From positions 42,619 through 106,618 of the forward strand of contig JAFTBM010000018.1 of NCBI GenBank assembly GCA_017455205.1: 64,000 nucleotides of DNA. The letters run 5' to 3'. Numbering within the stretch: position 1 is the stretch's first letter; every line of letters starts with the position of its first letter. The stretch is from Bacteroidales bacterium. GTDB lineage: Bacteria > Bacteroidota > Bacteroidia > Bacteroidales > P3. The notes below the pieces were generated by a model. That model was not told the origin of the DNA and did no database searches. It saw nothing but the letters and a program-made list of their open reading frames with translations. The translations under genes and the position numbers were made by a program. Shown piece after piece: positions 29,113 to 38,391 of this stretch.

Positions 29113-30105
29113 ATGGCAATATTATCATTCCAGAAACCCGACAAGGTGGTCATGCTGGAGGCCGATGACTTCCGCGGGACGTTTGAATTCCGTCCGCTGG
29201 AACCCGGCTATGGCACAACCATCGGCAACGCTTTGCGTCGCGTCCTTCTCTCTTCGCTCGAAGGCTATGCCATCACCTCGGTGCAAATCGAAAAGGTAGA
29301 CCACGAATTTTCCTCAATCGTGGGAGTGGTAGAGGATATGACCGACATCATCCTGAAGCTTAAGCAGATTCGCTTCCGCCAGCAGCTGGATGACGTGGAT
29401 CACGAGAAAATCACTTTCCACGTTACGGGTCAACCCATATTCAAGGCCGGCGACCTTAACAGTCACCTCAACGGCTTCCAAGTGCTCAACCCCGACCTTG
29501 AAATCTGCCACATGGAGCCCACCACCGACCTCAATATCACCTTGAGCATCGACCGTGGCCGTGGCTACGTCCCCGCCGAGGAAAACAAGAAGGCCAACGA
29601 CCCCATAGGAGTAATCGCAATTGACTCCATACATACACCTATCAAAAAGGTTATGTACTCGGTAGACGACTATCGTGTGGAGCAGCGTACCGACTACGAG
29701 AAGCTCACCTTCGACATTGAGACCGATGGTTCCATCAGCCCCAAGGACGCACTCAAGGAGGCAGCCACCATCCTCATCCAGCACTTCCTGCTTTTCTCCG
29801 ACGAGCGCATCACGTTGGACGTAGAACCGAAGCCTGCTCCTGTGGAAGTCAGTGATGGGTCGGCACACATCCGCCAGTTGTTGAAGACCAAACTGACCGA
29901 CCTCGACCTCTCGGTGCGAGCACTCAACTGCCTCAAAGCAGCCGAGGTGGATACTTTGGGCGACCTCGTCCACTACAACAAATCCGACCTATTGAAATTC
30001 CGCAACTTCGGTAAGAAATCCCTCACCGAACTCGAAAACCTGGTAGCATCCAAAAACCTCGAATTCGGCATGAACGTTGCAAAGTATAACCTCGATAAAG
30101 AATAA
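29113..30105 (+). CDS. rpoA: RNA polymerase alpha subunit
   Basis: 330-residue subunit that starts core-enzyme assembly. The N-terminal dimer domain contains [19 protein letters not shown]; the C-terminal domain (from about 255) contains [21 protein letters not shown] and [13 protein letters not shown]. Nine bp before rplQ. Confidence 0.99.
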   Translation: MAILSFQKPDKVVMLEADDFRGTFEFRPLEPGYGTTIGNALRRVLLSSLEGYAITSVQIEKVDHEFSSIVGVVEDMTDIILKLKQIRFRQQLDDVDHEKITFHVTGQPIFKAGDLNSHLNGFQVLNPDLEICHMEPTTDLNITLSIDRGRGYVPAEENKKANDPIGVIAIDSIHTPIKKVMYSVDDYRVEQRTDYEKLTFDIETDGSISPKDALKEAATILIQHFLLFSDERITLDVEPKPAPVEVSDGSAHIRQLLKTKLTDLDLSVRALNCLKAAEVDTLGDLVHYNKSDLLKFRNFGKKSLTELENLVASKNLEFGMNVAKYNLDKE

Positions 30106-30113
30106 GAAAGAAT

Positions 30114-30626
30114 ATGAGACACGGTTGCAAAGTAAATCATCTGTCAAGAACCCACGCCCACCGCACGGCAATGCTCTCCAATATGGCCACATCGCTTATC
30201 CTGCATAAGCGTATCGAGACCACGCTGGCCAAAGCCAAAGCCCTCAGGGTATATGTGGAACCCATAATCAATCGCTCAAAAACCGACAGCACCAACAATC
30301 GCCGCGTGGTTTTCAGCTACCTCCACAGCAAAGAGGCCGTCAATGAGCTCTTCCGCGAAGTATCGCAGAAAGTGGCCAACCGCCCAGGTGGCTACACCCG
30401 CATACTGAAGACTGGTATTCGCCGTGGCGACAACAGCGAGATGGCCATCATCGAACTGGTGGACTACAACGAGAACATGCTCAAAGAAGCCACCAGCAAG
30501 AAGAGCAAGACCACACGCCGCTCACGTGCCAAGAAGGCTACCGAAGCCCCCGCGGCAGAGGCGACGGCGGTGGCCGAGGCAGTAGCCGAAACCCCAGCCG
30601 AGGTTGAAGCACCCAAGGCAGAATAA
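30114..30626 (+). CDS. rplQ: 50S ribosomal protein L17
   Basis: Tunnel-exit protein (170 residues). Core [24 protein letters not shown] and [15 protein letters not shown], then an Ala/Glu-rich acidic tail of about 40 residues, a tail I recall as usual in Bacteroidota. Last gene of the cluster, followed by a strong terminator. Confidence 0.99.
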   Translation: MRHGCKVNHLSRTHAHRTAMLSNMATSLILHKRIETTLAKAKALRVYVEPIINRSKTDSTNNRRVVFSYLHSKEAVNELFREVSQKVANRPGGYTRILKTGIRRGDNSEMAIIELVDYNENMLKEATSKKSKTTRRSRAKKATEAPAAEATAVAEAVAETPAEVEAPKAE

Positions 30627-30661
30627 CCTTAACATCGGCAAACAACGCCTAAAACCGATCA

Positions 30662-30696
30662 AGCCTGCTGCATTCGCGATGCAGCAGGCTTTTCAT
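30662..30696 (+). terminator. Rho-independent terminator after rplQ
   Basis: A perfect 12-bp stem AGCCTGCTGCAT / ATGCAGCAGGCT around a 5-nt loop, followed by TTTTCATATTTTT. It ends the ribosomal operon, 36 bp after the rplQ stop. Confidence 0.92.
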
Positions 30697-30914
30697 ATTT
30701 TTCCCAACAAATGGAAAGGACATCGCCAGTAAGCCTTCAGGAGTGCATCATAGCTTTCAATAGGGCAGATGCCGGGCAGTCCATGCAGACTGGCAGAAGA
30801 TAGCTCTTAAAATAGCTCGAACCCTTCCTGCAGAGTACCCAAAACTGCACCGCATCCCCACGTGTTCGCCAATGGTTCGGCTCGCCAGATGCCATCGGAC
30901 AGGTAGGCATCTGC

Positions 30915-30998
30915 TCCGTATCCGCTCCGTATCCGCTCCGTATCCGCTCCGTATCACCTCCGTGTTCCGACGGACATTATACGACACGGATACGCGGA
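30915..30998. repeat. Dispersed palindromic array, divergent copy
   Basis: Three exact 11-bp units TCCGTATCCGC (30915-30947), one TCCGTATCACC (30948-30958), then TCCGTGT (30959-30965) with its inverse ACACGGA (30984-30990) around a TCCGACGGA-containing centre, and a final TACGCGGA. It follows the plan of the copies at 3.9 and 63.6 kb but with TCCGTATC replacing TCCGTGTC and a reduced right arm. Confidence 0.8.
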
Positions 30999-31155
30999 TG
31001 AAGTGGCGGGGGTGCTATGGTGCGGTGGAGGGGTGGTGAGGAGGAGTGAATGGAGGGTGGGGGAAGAGGAACGGGGCTTCGACGGAGCAGAAAACGGAGA
31101 GACGTTGCGGGAAGCGATTGCTTTTGGGAGAAGGGCGAGAAATATTTTTGATTAG

Positions 31156-31189
31156 TTGTGTGTGGATTGTAGATTTTTTCGTAAATTTG
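31156..31189 (+). promoter_or_regulatory. Promoter of the PpiD-like gene
   Basis: TAAATTTG (31182-31189) matches TAnnTTTG; TTGT at 31156-31159 may be the -33 box with a 22-bp spacer. The leader to the ATG at 31288 is about 90 nt. Confidence 0.6.
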
Positions 31190-31287
31190 CACGTTCAGTG
31201 GGTATGACCCAATAGTGGGGTTGTGCATTTAGTGCATTGATAAATAATTTAATAGCAAAATAATAAACAAAATAAACAGACAGCAAA

Positions 31288-33414
31288 ATGGGAGTCATTG
31301 GAAGTATCAGGAAGCATTCTGGCTGGGCAGTGGCCATAGTGGGTATAGCCATATTGGCTTTTATCATTGGCGATTTAGCCAAGCCGAGCGGGAAAATCCC
31401 AGATGTGGGGAAGGTGGATGGTGAGACTATGACCTCGCAGCGGTTCAATGAGCTGGTGGCCGAGATGGAGAGCAGCTATATGCAGCGTAACCAATTGACG
31501 CAGGTGCCATCGGAAGTGGAGAGTCAAATTCGTGAGGCGGTGTGGCAGCAGTTTGTGGAGGAGACGCTGATGGGTGAGCAGACTTCAAGCCTTGGCTTGC
31601 AGGTAACGACAGCCGAAGTCAATGATATGTATACAGGGACGTTTATTCATCCCTATGTGCGTCAGTCGTTCACTGACCCCCAGTCGGGGCAGTTTGATGT
31701 GCAGCAGGTGAACTACTGGATAGAGAACTTTGACCAGATTGATACGGCACGACGTGCGCAGTGGATAGAATTGGAGAAGGCTGTCAAGCAAGATCGCCAG
31801 CAGCAGAAATATTCTACTCTCCTCACGGCTGGTTTTTATATGCCCAAGTCGATAGCGGCTCAAGTGGCAGAGTATGGAGCTACGGAGGCCGATGTGCGCG
31901 TGGTGGCGTTGCCCTATCAGAGTGTGGACGACGGCGAGGTGCAGCTTACGGATGCCGACTATAAGGCTTACTATGAGAAGCATCGTGGCGAGTACAGCAA
32001 CCTGCGAATGCGCGAGGAGTTGCGCGAGGTGGAGTATATTACTTTCCCCGTAAATCCTACGCCCGAAGATCTTGCCGGCATTCGGGAGAAGGTGGACACT
32101 GTGTGGGCAGAGTTCCAAGCAACGCCAGATGAGGAGGTGCCATTCTTTGTTACCGCCGAGTCGGATCGGCGTTACTACGATTCCTCGTATGTGAAGGCCA
32201 GCTCGTTTGCAGCACCTTTCTCGGAGAGTGTGGAAGCTGCAAAGGAGGGTGAGTATATTGCCCCGGTGCAGGTGGAGGAGCAGTGGATGATGGGCAAGGT
32301 GATGAAGATAGCCATGCGTCCAGATAGTATGCGAGCCAGTGTCGTCTATGTACTCAATAGTCGGGCTGGTGGCAATATCAGCCGTAGCAAGGATCAGGCG
32401 CGTGCGATAGCCGATAGTGTGCTGACGCTGCTCAAGGGTGGCCGCATCACGATGGAAGAGGCGGTGGCTCAATATAGCGATGATCCTCAAAAGGAGAACA
32501 ACGGCGGCGATATGGAGTGGCAACTCGATGGCAGTTTCGGCTATATCAACGAGCAGATATTCAACACTCCAGTCGGCTCATACTTCATGGAGGAGATGCC
32601 ACAGGAAATAGGATATCTGGTGGTGAAGGTAACGGGCAAGACGGCTCCCAGCAAGAAGTATCGCGTGGCACTGATTACTCGCGAGATAGCTGCGTCCAAC
32701 ACCACCGACCGCACACGCCACAGCGAGGCCAGCCTCTTCGCTGGACAAAATCGGACGATAGAGTCGTTGCGTGCCGCTGCCCAAGAGCAGAACTTGCAGG
32801 TGCGTAGTGCACGGCTGAATATGATGGCCAATAGCATTGCGGGTGTCAGTAATGCGCGGACGCTGGTGCAATGGGTATTCAATGAGGATACCAAAGTGGG
32901 AGCGGTGGCCGACCAAGTGTATCTCTGCGATGGCATGTATGTGGTGGTGGCGCTGAAAGATGTGCTCAAGAAGGGTTATGTCACTATCGAGCAGGCAAAG
33001 CCAACGTTGGAGTGGCCACTGATGATAGAGAAGAAGGGCGAAATGCTGATGGCACGTGCCGAGGAGGCGATGAGGGCAACGCCCGATGTGGCCTCCATTG
33101 CTGTTGCCCTACATTCGGCAGTGGACACCTTGGATAGCATTGCTTATAGCGACTATTATTTCGGTCGCTTCGGTATGGAACCCAAGGTGCAGGCAACCGT
33201 TGCTGTTTCGGATCAAGGGCTGACAGGACCAGTCAAGGGTGCCAGTGGTGTGTATGTGCTTCAGATTGATAGCAAGTATCAGCGTGCAGTCCCGATGGAA
33301 GTGGAAGACGTCAGGATGCAGTTGGAGCAGGGCTATCGGTCGAAAGCCAACATGGTGTCCACTGCCTTGCGCGACAACGCCAAGATAATCGACCAGCGCA
33401 ATAAACATTTTTAA
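31288..33414 (+). CDS. PpiD/SurA-type peptidyl-prolyl isomerase, membrane-anchored periplasmic chaperone
   Basis: A 708-residue protein that likely helps exported proteins fold. Residues 11-30 (AVAIVGIAILAFIIGDLA) form one membrane helix. A SurA_N-like helical chaperone domain follows (about 40-230), then a parvulin rotamase domain (about 345-455; VAQYSDDPQKENNGGDMEW, PQEIGYLVVKV), and a C-terminal helical part. This is the usual layout of Bacteroidota PpiD-like proteins. It has its own promoter and terminator, so it is probably transcribed alone. Confidence 0.9.
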   Translation: MGVIGSIRKHSGWAVAIVGIAILAFIIGDLAKPSGKIPDVGKVDGETMTSQRFNELVAEMESSYMQRNQLTQVPSEVESQIREAVWQQFVEETLMGEQTSSLGLQVTTAEVNDMYTGTFIHPYVRQSFTDPQSGQFDVQQVNYWIENFDQIDTARRAQWIELEKAVKQDRQQQKYSTLLTAGFYMPKSIAAQVAEYGATEADVRVVALPYQSVDDGEVQLTDADYKAYYEKHRGEYSNLRMREELREVEYITFPVNPTPEDLAGIREKVDTVWAEFQATPDEEVPFFVTAESDRRYYDSSYVKASSFAAPFSESVEAAKEGEYIAPVQVEEQWMMGKVMKIAMRPDSMRASVVYVLNSRAGGNISRSKDQARAIADSVLTLLKGGRITMEEAVAQYSDDPQKENNGGDMEWQLDGSFGYINEQIFNTPVGSYFMEEMPQEIGYLVVKVTGKTAPSKKYRVALITREIAASNTTDRTRHSEASLFAGQNRTIESLRAAAQEQNLQVRSARLNMMANSIAGVSNARTLVQWVFNEDTKVGAVADQVYLCDGMYVVVALKDVLKKGYVTIEQAKPTLEWPLMIEKKGEMLMARAEEAMRATPDVASIAVALHSAVDTLDSIAYSDYYFGRFGMEPKVQATVAVSDQGLTGPVKGASGVYVLQIDSKYQRAVPMEVEDVRMQLEQGYRSKANMVSTALRDNAKIIDQRNKHF

Positions 33415-33433
33415 GCAAAATCTTGCAGAAGGA

Positions 33434-33482
33434 AAGCCAAAGAGCAGGCAGCTACAGGTAGTGCTACTCTTTGGCTTTTTTG
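33434..33482 (+). terminator. Rho-independent terminator after the PpiD-like gene
   Basis: An 11-bp stem AAGCCAAAGAG (33434-33444) / CTCTTTGGCTT (33467-33477) with a 22-nt loop, followed by TTTTTG. It lies 20 bp after the stop and separates this gene from the M23-dxr-rseP operon. Confidence 0.88.
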
Positions 33483-33504
33483 CCAATAAAGGGAAAGGGC
33501 AGGA

Positions 33505-34410
33505 ATGAGCATCAAGGAGGTATGGCGGCGGCTGCGGGCGAAGCCTATGGGTTATGCCATCAAGCGCAAACATAGGTTTGTGGTGATGGATACCAACACC
33601 TTCAAGGAGAAGTTCTCGTTCGAGTTGTCGGGTCTCAATGTTTTTGTGGCGGTAGGGGTTACGGTGATAGTGCTCATATTGCTCACCACGGTGCTTATAG
33701 CCTTCACCCCCTTGCGCGAGTATATTCCTGGGTATACCAATACCGAGGTGATAGAGCAGACTTATGCTAATGCACGAAGGGTGGATTCGCTGGAGGTGGC
33801 ACTTGGCAATCAGGAGTGGTATGTTGCCACGTTGCGAGCTATATTGCGCGGCGAGGAGTTGGGCGAAGAGGTGGGGGCGATGATGCAGGATAGTACGGTT
33901 ACGCTTGCTTCGGTGGCCGCTGTCTATCGCCGCTCGCGCGAGGACAGCTTGTTGCGCTACGAGGTGGAGCAGGCTGATGGTCGCTATGAGGTGAAGGTAT
34001 CGCCAACGGTGCAGGCCACTGCCGATCGCCAGCCAGCGGTGCCGCACCTATTTTTTGCACCATTAAAAGGCACGATATTGCGTCCGTACAATAGCTTTGA
34101 GAGGCATTATGGGGTAGATATAGCAGCGGTAGCCGATAAGCCTGTGATGGCTGCGTATGGTGGTACCGTGGTGTTCGCAGGATTTGCCGCAGAGGATGGC
34201 TACGTGGTGGTCATACAGCATACGGGCAACATACTCACGATCTACCGCAACGTAGGAGTATTGCTTAAACATCAGGGCGATGCCGTCAGGGCAGGAGAGC
34301 CTGTGGCCTATGTAGGGTCGGCAGGGCATCGCTCGCCAGAGCCTTACTTGCACCTTGAGCTGTGGGTTGGGGGCAACGCAGTGAATCCCGAGGAGTACAT
34401 TTCTTTTTGA
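33505..34410 (+). CDS. M23-like (LytM domain) membrane protein, probably without peptidase activity
   Basis: A 301-residue protein with one N-terminal membrane helix (about 48-70, VFVAVGVTVIVLILLTTVLI), a short periplasmic linker and a C-terminal LytM fold. Zinc ligands are kept: His and Asp in RHYGVDIAA and the last His in YLHLELW. The two catalytic histidines of LytM are not: HxH is Y-L-H, and the YxH position reads IYRNVG. By analogy with EnvC/NlpD it may regulate or scaffold cell-wall enzymes rather than cut peptidoglycan. It abuts dxr with no gap (stop 34410, start 34411). Confidence 0.85.
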   Translation: MSIKEVWRRLRAKPMGYAIKRKHRFVVMDTNTFKEKFSFELSGLNVFVAVGVTVIVLILLTTVLIAFTPLREYIPGYTNTEVIEQTYANARRVDSLEVALGNQEWYVATLRAILRGEELGEEVGAMMQDSTVTLASVAAVYRRSREDSLLRYEVEQADGRYEVKVSPTVQATADRQPAVPHLFFAPLKGTILRPYNSFERHYGVDIAAVADKPVMAAYGGTVVFAGFAAEDGYVVVIQHTGNILTIYRNVGVLLKHQGDAVRAGEPVAYVGSAGHRSPEPYLHLELWVGGNAVNPEEYISF

Positions 34411-35538
34411 ATGAAACGGATTGCGATATTAGGTTCGACAGGTTCGATAGGTACACAGGCTCTGAATGTCATCCGTCGCCACCCCGACCGCTTTGCGGCG
34501 GAGGTGCTGTGCGCTGGCAGCAATGCCGAGCTTCTCATTCGGCAGGCTGTCGAGTTTGAACCCAATGCGGTGGTCATAGCCGATGAGAGCAAATATGCTT
34601 TGGTGAACGAGGCATTGGGGCACACAGGTGTGAAGGTGTATGCGGGGGTTGAGGCAATGGTGGATGTGATGGCCATGTCGAGTATCGATGTGGTGCTGGC
34701 GGCCATAGTGGGATTTGCTGGTTTGCGTCCCACGTTGCGTGCCATAGAGAGCGGCAAGGCGGTGGCGTTGGCCAACAAAGAGACGTTGGTGGTGGCAGGA
34801 AGCATCGTAACCGAGGCAGCTCTGCGACACAAGGTTCCGATCTTGCCCGTAGACAGTGAGCATTCGGCCATATTTCAGTGCCTTGTGGGTGAAGTGTCGG
34901 AGGCCGATAAGCTGTTGCTCACAGCCAGCGGCGGTCCGTTCCGTGGTCTGACGCGTGAGCAACTTGCAGGAGTAACGCTCGACCAGGCATTGCACCACCC
35001 CAATTGGTCAATGGGGAGGAAGGTAACGATTGATAGTGCCACGTTGATGAACAAAGGACTTGAGGTGATTGAGGCTCATTGGCTCTTTGGGATGCCTGCC
35101 TCGCAGATAGAGGTGCTGGTGCATCCACAATCGGTGGTGCATTCAATGGTGCAGTTTGCCGATGGGAGTGTCAAGGCACAACTGGGTGTCCCCACGATGG
35201 AGACGCCTATCCAGTACGCCTTTTCCTACCCCGAGCGTATTGAGAGTTATCTGCCCAGACTTGATTTCATGCAACATTCCTCGCTCACTTTTGAGCAGCC
35301 CGACCGCAAGGCATTCCGTTGCCTCGATTTAGCCTATGCTGCCATAGAGCGTGGGGGAAATATGCCGTGCATCATGAATGCCGCCAACGAGGTGGCGGTG
35401 GAACAATTCATTCAAGGTCGAATTCCGTTTCTCGGCATAGCCGACTATGTGGAACGGGCGATGCAGACTGCCCATTTCATAGCCGAGCCTACGCTCGACG
35501 ACTTGATACTAACCGATAAAAATATCCGCAACCAATGA
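34411..35538 (+). CDS. dxr: 1-deoxy-D-xylulose-5-phosphate reductoisomerase
   Basis: Second step of the MEP isoprenoid pathway, converting DXP to MEP with NADPH. The 375-residue protein has the Rossmann start ILGSTGSIGTQALNV, the metal-binding PVDSEHSAIFQ, the flexible-loop region NWSMGRKVTIDSATLMNKGLEVIEA and the MNAANEVAV end. Its stop overlaps the rseP start as ATGA. Confidence 0.98.
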   Translation: MKRIAILGSTGSIGTQALNVIRRHPDRFAAEVLCAGSNAELLIRQAVEFEPNAVVIADESKYALVNEALGHTGVKVYAGVEAMVDVMAMSSIDVVLAAIVGFAGLRPTLRAIESGKAVALANKETLVVAGSIVTEAALRHKVPILPVDSEHSAIFQCLVGEVSEADKLLLTASGGPFRGLTREQLAGVTLDQALHHPNWSMGRKVTIDSATLMNKGLEVIEAHWLFGMPASQIEVLVHPQSVVHSMVQFADGSVKAQLGVPTMETPIQYAFSYPERIESYLPRLDFMQHSSLTFEQPDRKAFRCLDLAYAAIERGGNMPCIMNAANEVAVEQFIQGRIPFLGIADYVERAMQTAHFIAEPTLDDLILTDKNIRNQ

Positions 35539-36932
35539 AACTGCTTGCTCTACTATTGAGCTTGACTTTGCTTGTAGCTACCCATGAGCTTGGACATTTG
35601 GCTTTTGCCAAGTTGTTCCACACCCGTGTGCGCCGCTACTATATTTTCTTCAACTGGAAGTTCTCCATCATCAAGGCCAAGAAATTTGGAGGAAAGTGGC
35701 ATTTCCTTTTCTTCAACAGCAAGACTCCCGATTCGTGGGATGAGCGTAACCTTGCCCCCGAGGATCAAAACAACACCCTTTGGGGACTGGGGTGGATACC
35801 GCTTGGTGGCTATTGCGACATTGCAGGGATGGTGGATGAGACCAAGTCGTCGGACGACCTTGAGGCCGAGCCGCAACCATGGGAGTATCGGACCAAGCCA
35901 GCCTGGCAGCGGCTCTGCATCATCAGTGGTGGGGTGTTGGTCAACTTCCTCTCGGCATTGCTTATCTATGGCATGATATTTGCCCACTGGGGTACTGATG
36001 AGTTGCCGTTGCGCAATGCCTCCCTCGGCTACGATTACCACCAGGTGCTGCTCGACGAGGGTTTTCAGCAGGGCGATATCATTTACGCCATCGATGGGAA
36101 GGAGCAATACGACTTTTCAGAAGCCACTATGTCGCTCCTGCTGGATAATCCCAGTAGCGTCACCCTTATGAGGGCGGACTCACTGGTAGAAGTTTCTATG
36201 AGTGGACACTTGCTTGAGCGGGTTAATAAAGAGCGGGTGAAGACCCTTATGGTGCCACGCATGCCTTTCGTGGTACGCGATTGCATGGTAGGTTCGCCTG
36301 CACAAAAGGCCGGTTTCATGCCAGGTGATAGCGTGATAAGCATCGGGGGCAAACCTATGCCGGCATTTAGCGATATCTCGCCCGCATTGGCTGCTGCCGC
36401 TGGCGACAGCCTCACCATAGGATTTTACCGTGCTGGTGTGGCCGATAGCTTGAGGGTAAGGATAGGGGAAGATGGAAAGCTCGGTGTGCAGCTTGAAAGC
36501 GACCTCTCAAGGCTCTTTGCTGTGCAGCATGTGGATTACACTTTCTTCCAAGCCATACCCGCAGGCATCAGCCATGGTTGGCATACGCTGGTCGATTACG
36601 TCTCATCGCTAAAGGCATTGTTTGCTCCAGGCGGGGTGCAAAACCTCGGTGGCTTTGGCACTATGGCAAGCATCTTCCCCAAACAGTGGGATTGGCTCTC
36701 CTTCTGGAATATCACCGCCCTGCTGGCACTTATTCTTGCCTTTATGAACATCATCCCCATACCAGGTCTCGATGGTGGGCATATTGTCATCACCTTGTGG
36801 GAGATGGTAACGCGGCGGCGTCCGTCAGAAAAGTTGCTCGACATCCTTCAGAATATTGGGCTGTTCATCCTCTTTGCCTTGCTGATTGTGGCCAATGGCA
36901 ATGATTTGCTTCGGGCGTTGGGGCTAATGTAA
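35535..36932 (+). CDS. rseP: Site-2 protease / RIP zinc metalloprotease
   Basis: Intramembrane protease (465 residues) that in other bacteria cleaves anti-sigma factors and leftover signal peptides. The HExxH site is THELGHLAFAK near residue 16, in the first membrane helix; the third ligand is in IPIPGLDGGH near residue 414. A PDZ domain lies around 250-300 (GSPAQKAGFMPGDSVISIGG). Four to five membrane helices are likely. Coupled to dxr, 7 bp before the permease. Confidence 0.96.
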   Translation: MKLLALLLSLTLLVATHELGHLAFAKLFHTRVRRYYIFFNWKFSIIKAKKFGGKWHFLFFNSKTPDSWDERNLAPEDQNNTLWGLGWIPLGGYCDIAGMVDETKSSDDLEAEPQPWEYRTKPAWQRLCIISGGVLVNFLSALLIYGMIFAHWGTDELPLRNASLGYDYHQVLLDEGFQQGDIIYAIDGKEQYDFSEATMSLLLDNPSSVTLMRADSLVEVSMSGHLLERVNKERVKTLMVPRMPFVVRDCMVGSPAQKAGFMPGDSVISIGGKPMPAFSDISPALAAAAGDSLTIGFYRAGVADSLRVRIGEDGKLGVQLESDLSRLFAVQHVDYTFFQAIPAGISHGWHTLVDYVSSLKALFAPGGVQNLGGFGTMASIFPKQWDWLSFWNITALLALILAFMNIIPIPGLDGGHIVITLWEMVTRRRPSEKLLDILQNIGLFILFALLIVANGNDLLRALGLM

Positions 36933-36939
36933 GTGTGTC

Positions 36940-38352
36940 ATGAAACGTGTAGACCGCTACATACTTCGCTCTTTCCTCGGCCCACTGCTGCTGACCTTCA
37001 CCCTTGCGGTCTTTGTGCTGCTGATGCAATTTGTGTGGAAGTATATTGACGATTTGGTCGGTAAAGGACTTGATTTCACAGTCATTGCACAGCTCTTGCT
37101 TTATGCCTCGGCCACATTCGTGCCGATGGCACTCCCCATTGCCGTCCTCTTTGCCTCTATTATGACGATGGGTAACTTCGGTGAACGATATGAACTGGTA
37201 GCTATGAAAGCAGGGGGAATATCGGTCAGCCGAGTGATGCGTCCGATGGCCGTAGTAGCAGTGCTGCTCACAGGCATGGCCTTCTATTTTGCCAACAACG
37301 TTATGCCCGAGGCAATGCTGCGCTACCGCATGACGCTCTACGACATCACTCGCAAAAAGCCTGCCGTCAATATTCGCTCAGGCGAATATTATAAGGAGAT
37401 TGAAGGCTATGTGATACGCATCGGTGCCAAGTCCAGCGATGGGAATACCCTGCATGATATTGTTATCTACGACCACTCAAAGGGAATATCCGAGACCAAT
37501 GTGATAGTGGCCAAAAGCGGCATTATGCAGTCCACATTTGATAGTCGCTACCTTATATTCACCCTGGATAGTGGCTACTCCTATTCCGAACCCACCTCGG
37601 GTGAGAACTATCAAAAGAGGCCACTCACTTCGGTCGAATTCAGCCGGCAGACGCTCACTTTCGACATCTCCTCTTTTGCCTTCGACCGTAGTTCAGAAGA
37701 TGTCTTCAAAGGCGGCTATCAAATGATGGATATTCATGACCTGAATCGTGCCATCGCGCACCTCGATTCGGGATATGTCGAGCGTTGTGCCAGCTGCCGA
37801 CGCGATATTGTCAGCAATCTCAACCTCTGGAAAAGAGATACACTTCCGACAGCCCCGGCCTCCACAGCTGCTGCACTTGCCCATCTCGGCACCGACGTTT
37901 CGCCTACGCAGCGCGAGAAAATCCTGGCACGTGCACGGTTTATCGCTGCCTCGGCGTTGTCAGACAGCCGCAACTATGCTGACCGATTGGAGTCGGAACG
38001 CGAGTATATCAGTCGGCATCAAGTAGAGAAACAACGCAAGTTTACGCTCTCCATAGCCTGCATTCTCCTTTTCTTGATAGGGGCACCTTTCGGGAGCATT
38101 ATCCGCAAAGGGGGTCTGGGCTTGCCGCTGGTGGCCTCGGTGGCTTTCTTCGTACTCTATTATGTGGTGGGAATGATAGCCGAGAAAGCTGTGCGTGAGG
38201 CCGCACTTGGCCCCGAAGGCATGTGGATATCGTCCCTTGTGATGCTGCCGATTGGAGTGTTCCTCACCCTGCAGGCCACTACCGACTCCTCGCTGTTTGA
38301 CCCCTCGGCATGGAAGCGTCTGCTGCGGCGTAGATGGAAAAGCCGCCAATAG
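36940..38352 (+). CDS. LptF/LptG-family LPS export permease (YjgP/YjgQ)
   Basis: Inner-membrane part of the ABC machine that lifts lipopolysaccharide toward the outer membrane (470 residues). Three N-terminal helices include VDRYILRSFLGPLLLTFTLAVFV; a large periplasmic beta-jellyroll follows (about 130-330), then three C-terminal helices (FTLSIACILLFLIGAPFGSIIRKGGLG). The sequence alone does not say whether it is F or G. Last gene of M23-dxr-rseP-lptF/G. Confidence 0.93.
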   Translation: MKRVDRYILRSFLGPLLLTFTLAVFVLLMQFVWKYIDDLVGKGLDFTVIAQLLLYASATFVPMALPIAVLFASIMTMGNFGERYELVAMKAGGISVSRVMRPMAVVAVLLTGMAFYFANNVMPEAMLRYRMTLYDITRKKPAVNIRSGEYYKEIEGYVIRIGAKSSDGNTLHDIVIYDHSKGISETNVIVAKSGIMQSTFDSRYLIFTLDSGYSYSEPTSGENYQKRPLTSVEFSRQTLTFDISSFAFDRSSEDVFKGGYQMMDIHDLNRAIAHLDSGYVERCASCRRDIVSNLNLWKRDTLPTAPASTAAALAHLGTDVSPTQREKILARARFIAASALSDSRNYADRLESEREYISRHQVEKQRKFTLSIACILLFLIGAPFGSIIRKGGLGLPLVASVAFFVLYYVVGMIAEKAVREAALGPEGMWISSLVMLPIGVFLTLQATTDSSLFDPSAWKRLLRRRWKSRQ

Positions 38353-38391
38353 GCTTGACGGCTTGTAGGTGGGATAGGGCTATTTACCTCG

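Larger units (their letters stand above)
30697..31287. other. Intergenic region before the PpiD-like gene
   Basis: No credible gene in about 590 bp. It contains a divergent 11-bp array (30915-30998), a G-rich plus-strand tract (30999-31100) and a promoter at 31156-31189. Confidence 0.75.

Noticed and set aside
30915-30998. Reading this array as a replication origin with DnaA boxes or iterons
   Set aside because: Units do not resemble TTATNCACA, no dnaA or rep gene is near, and similar arrays occur at several loci.
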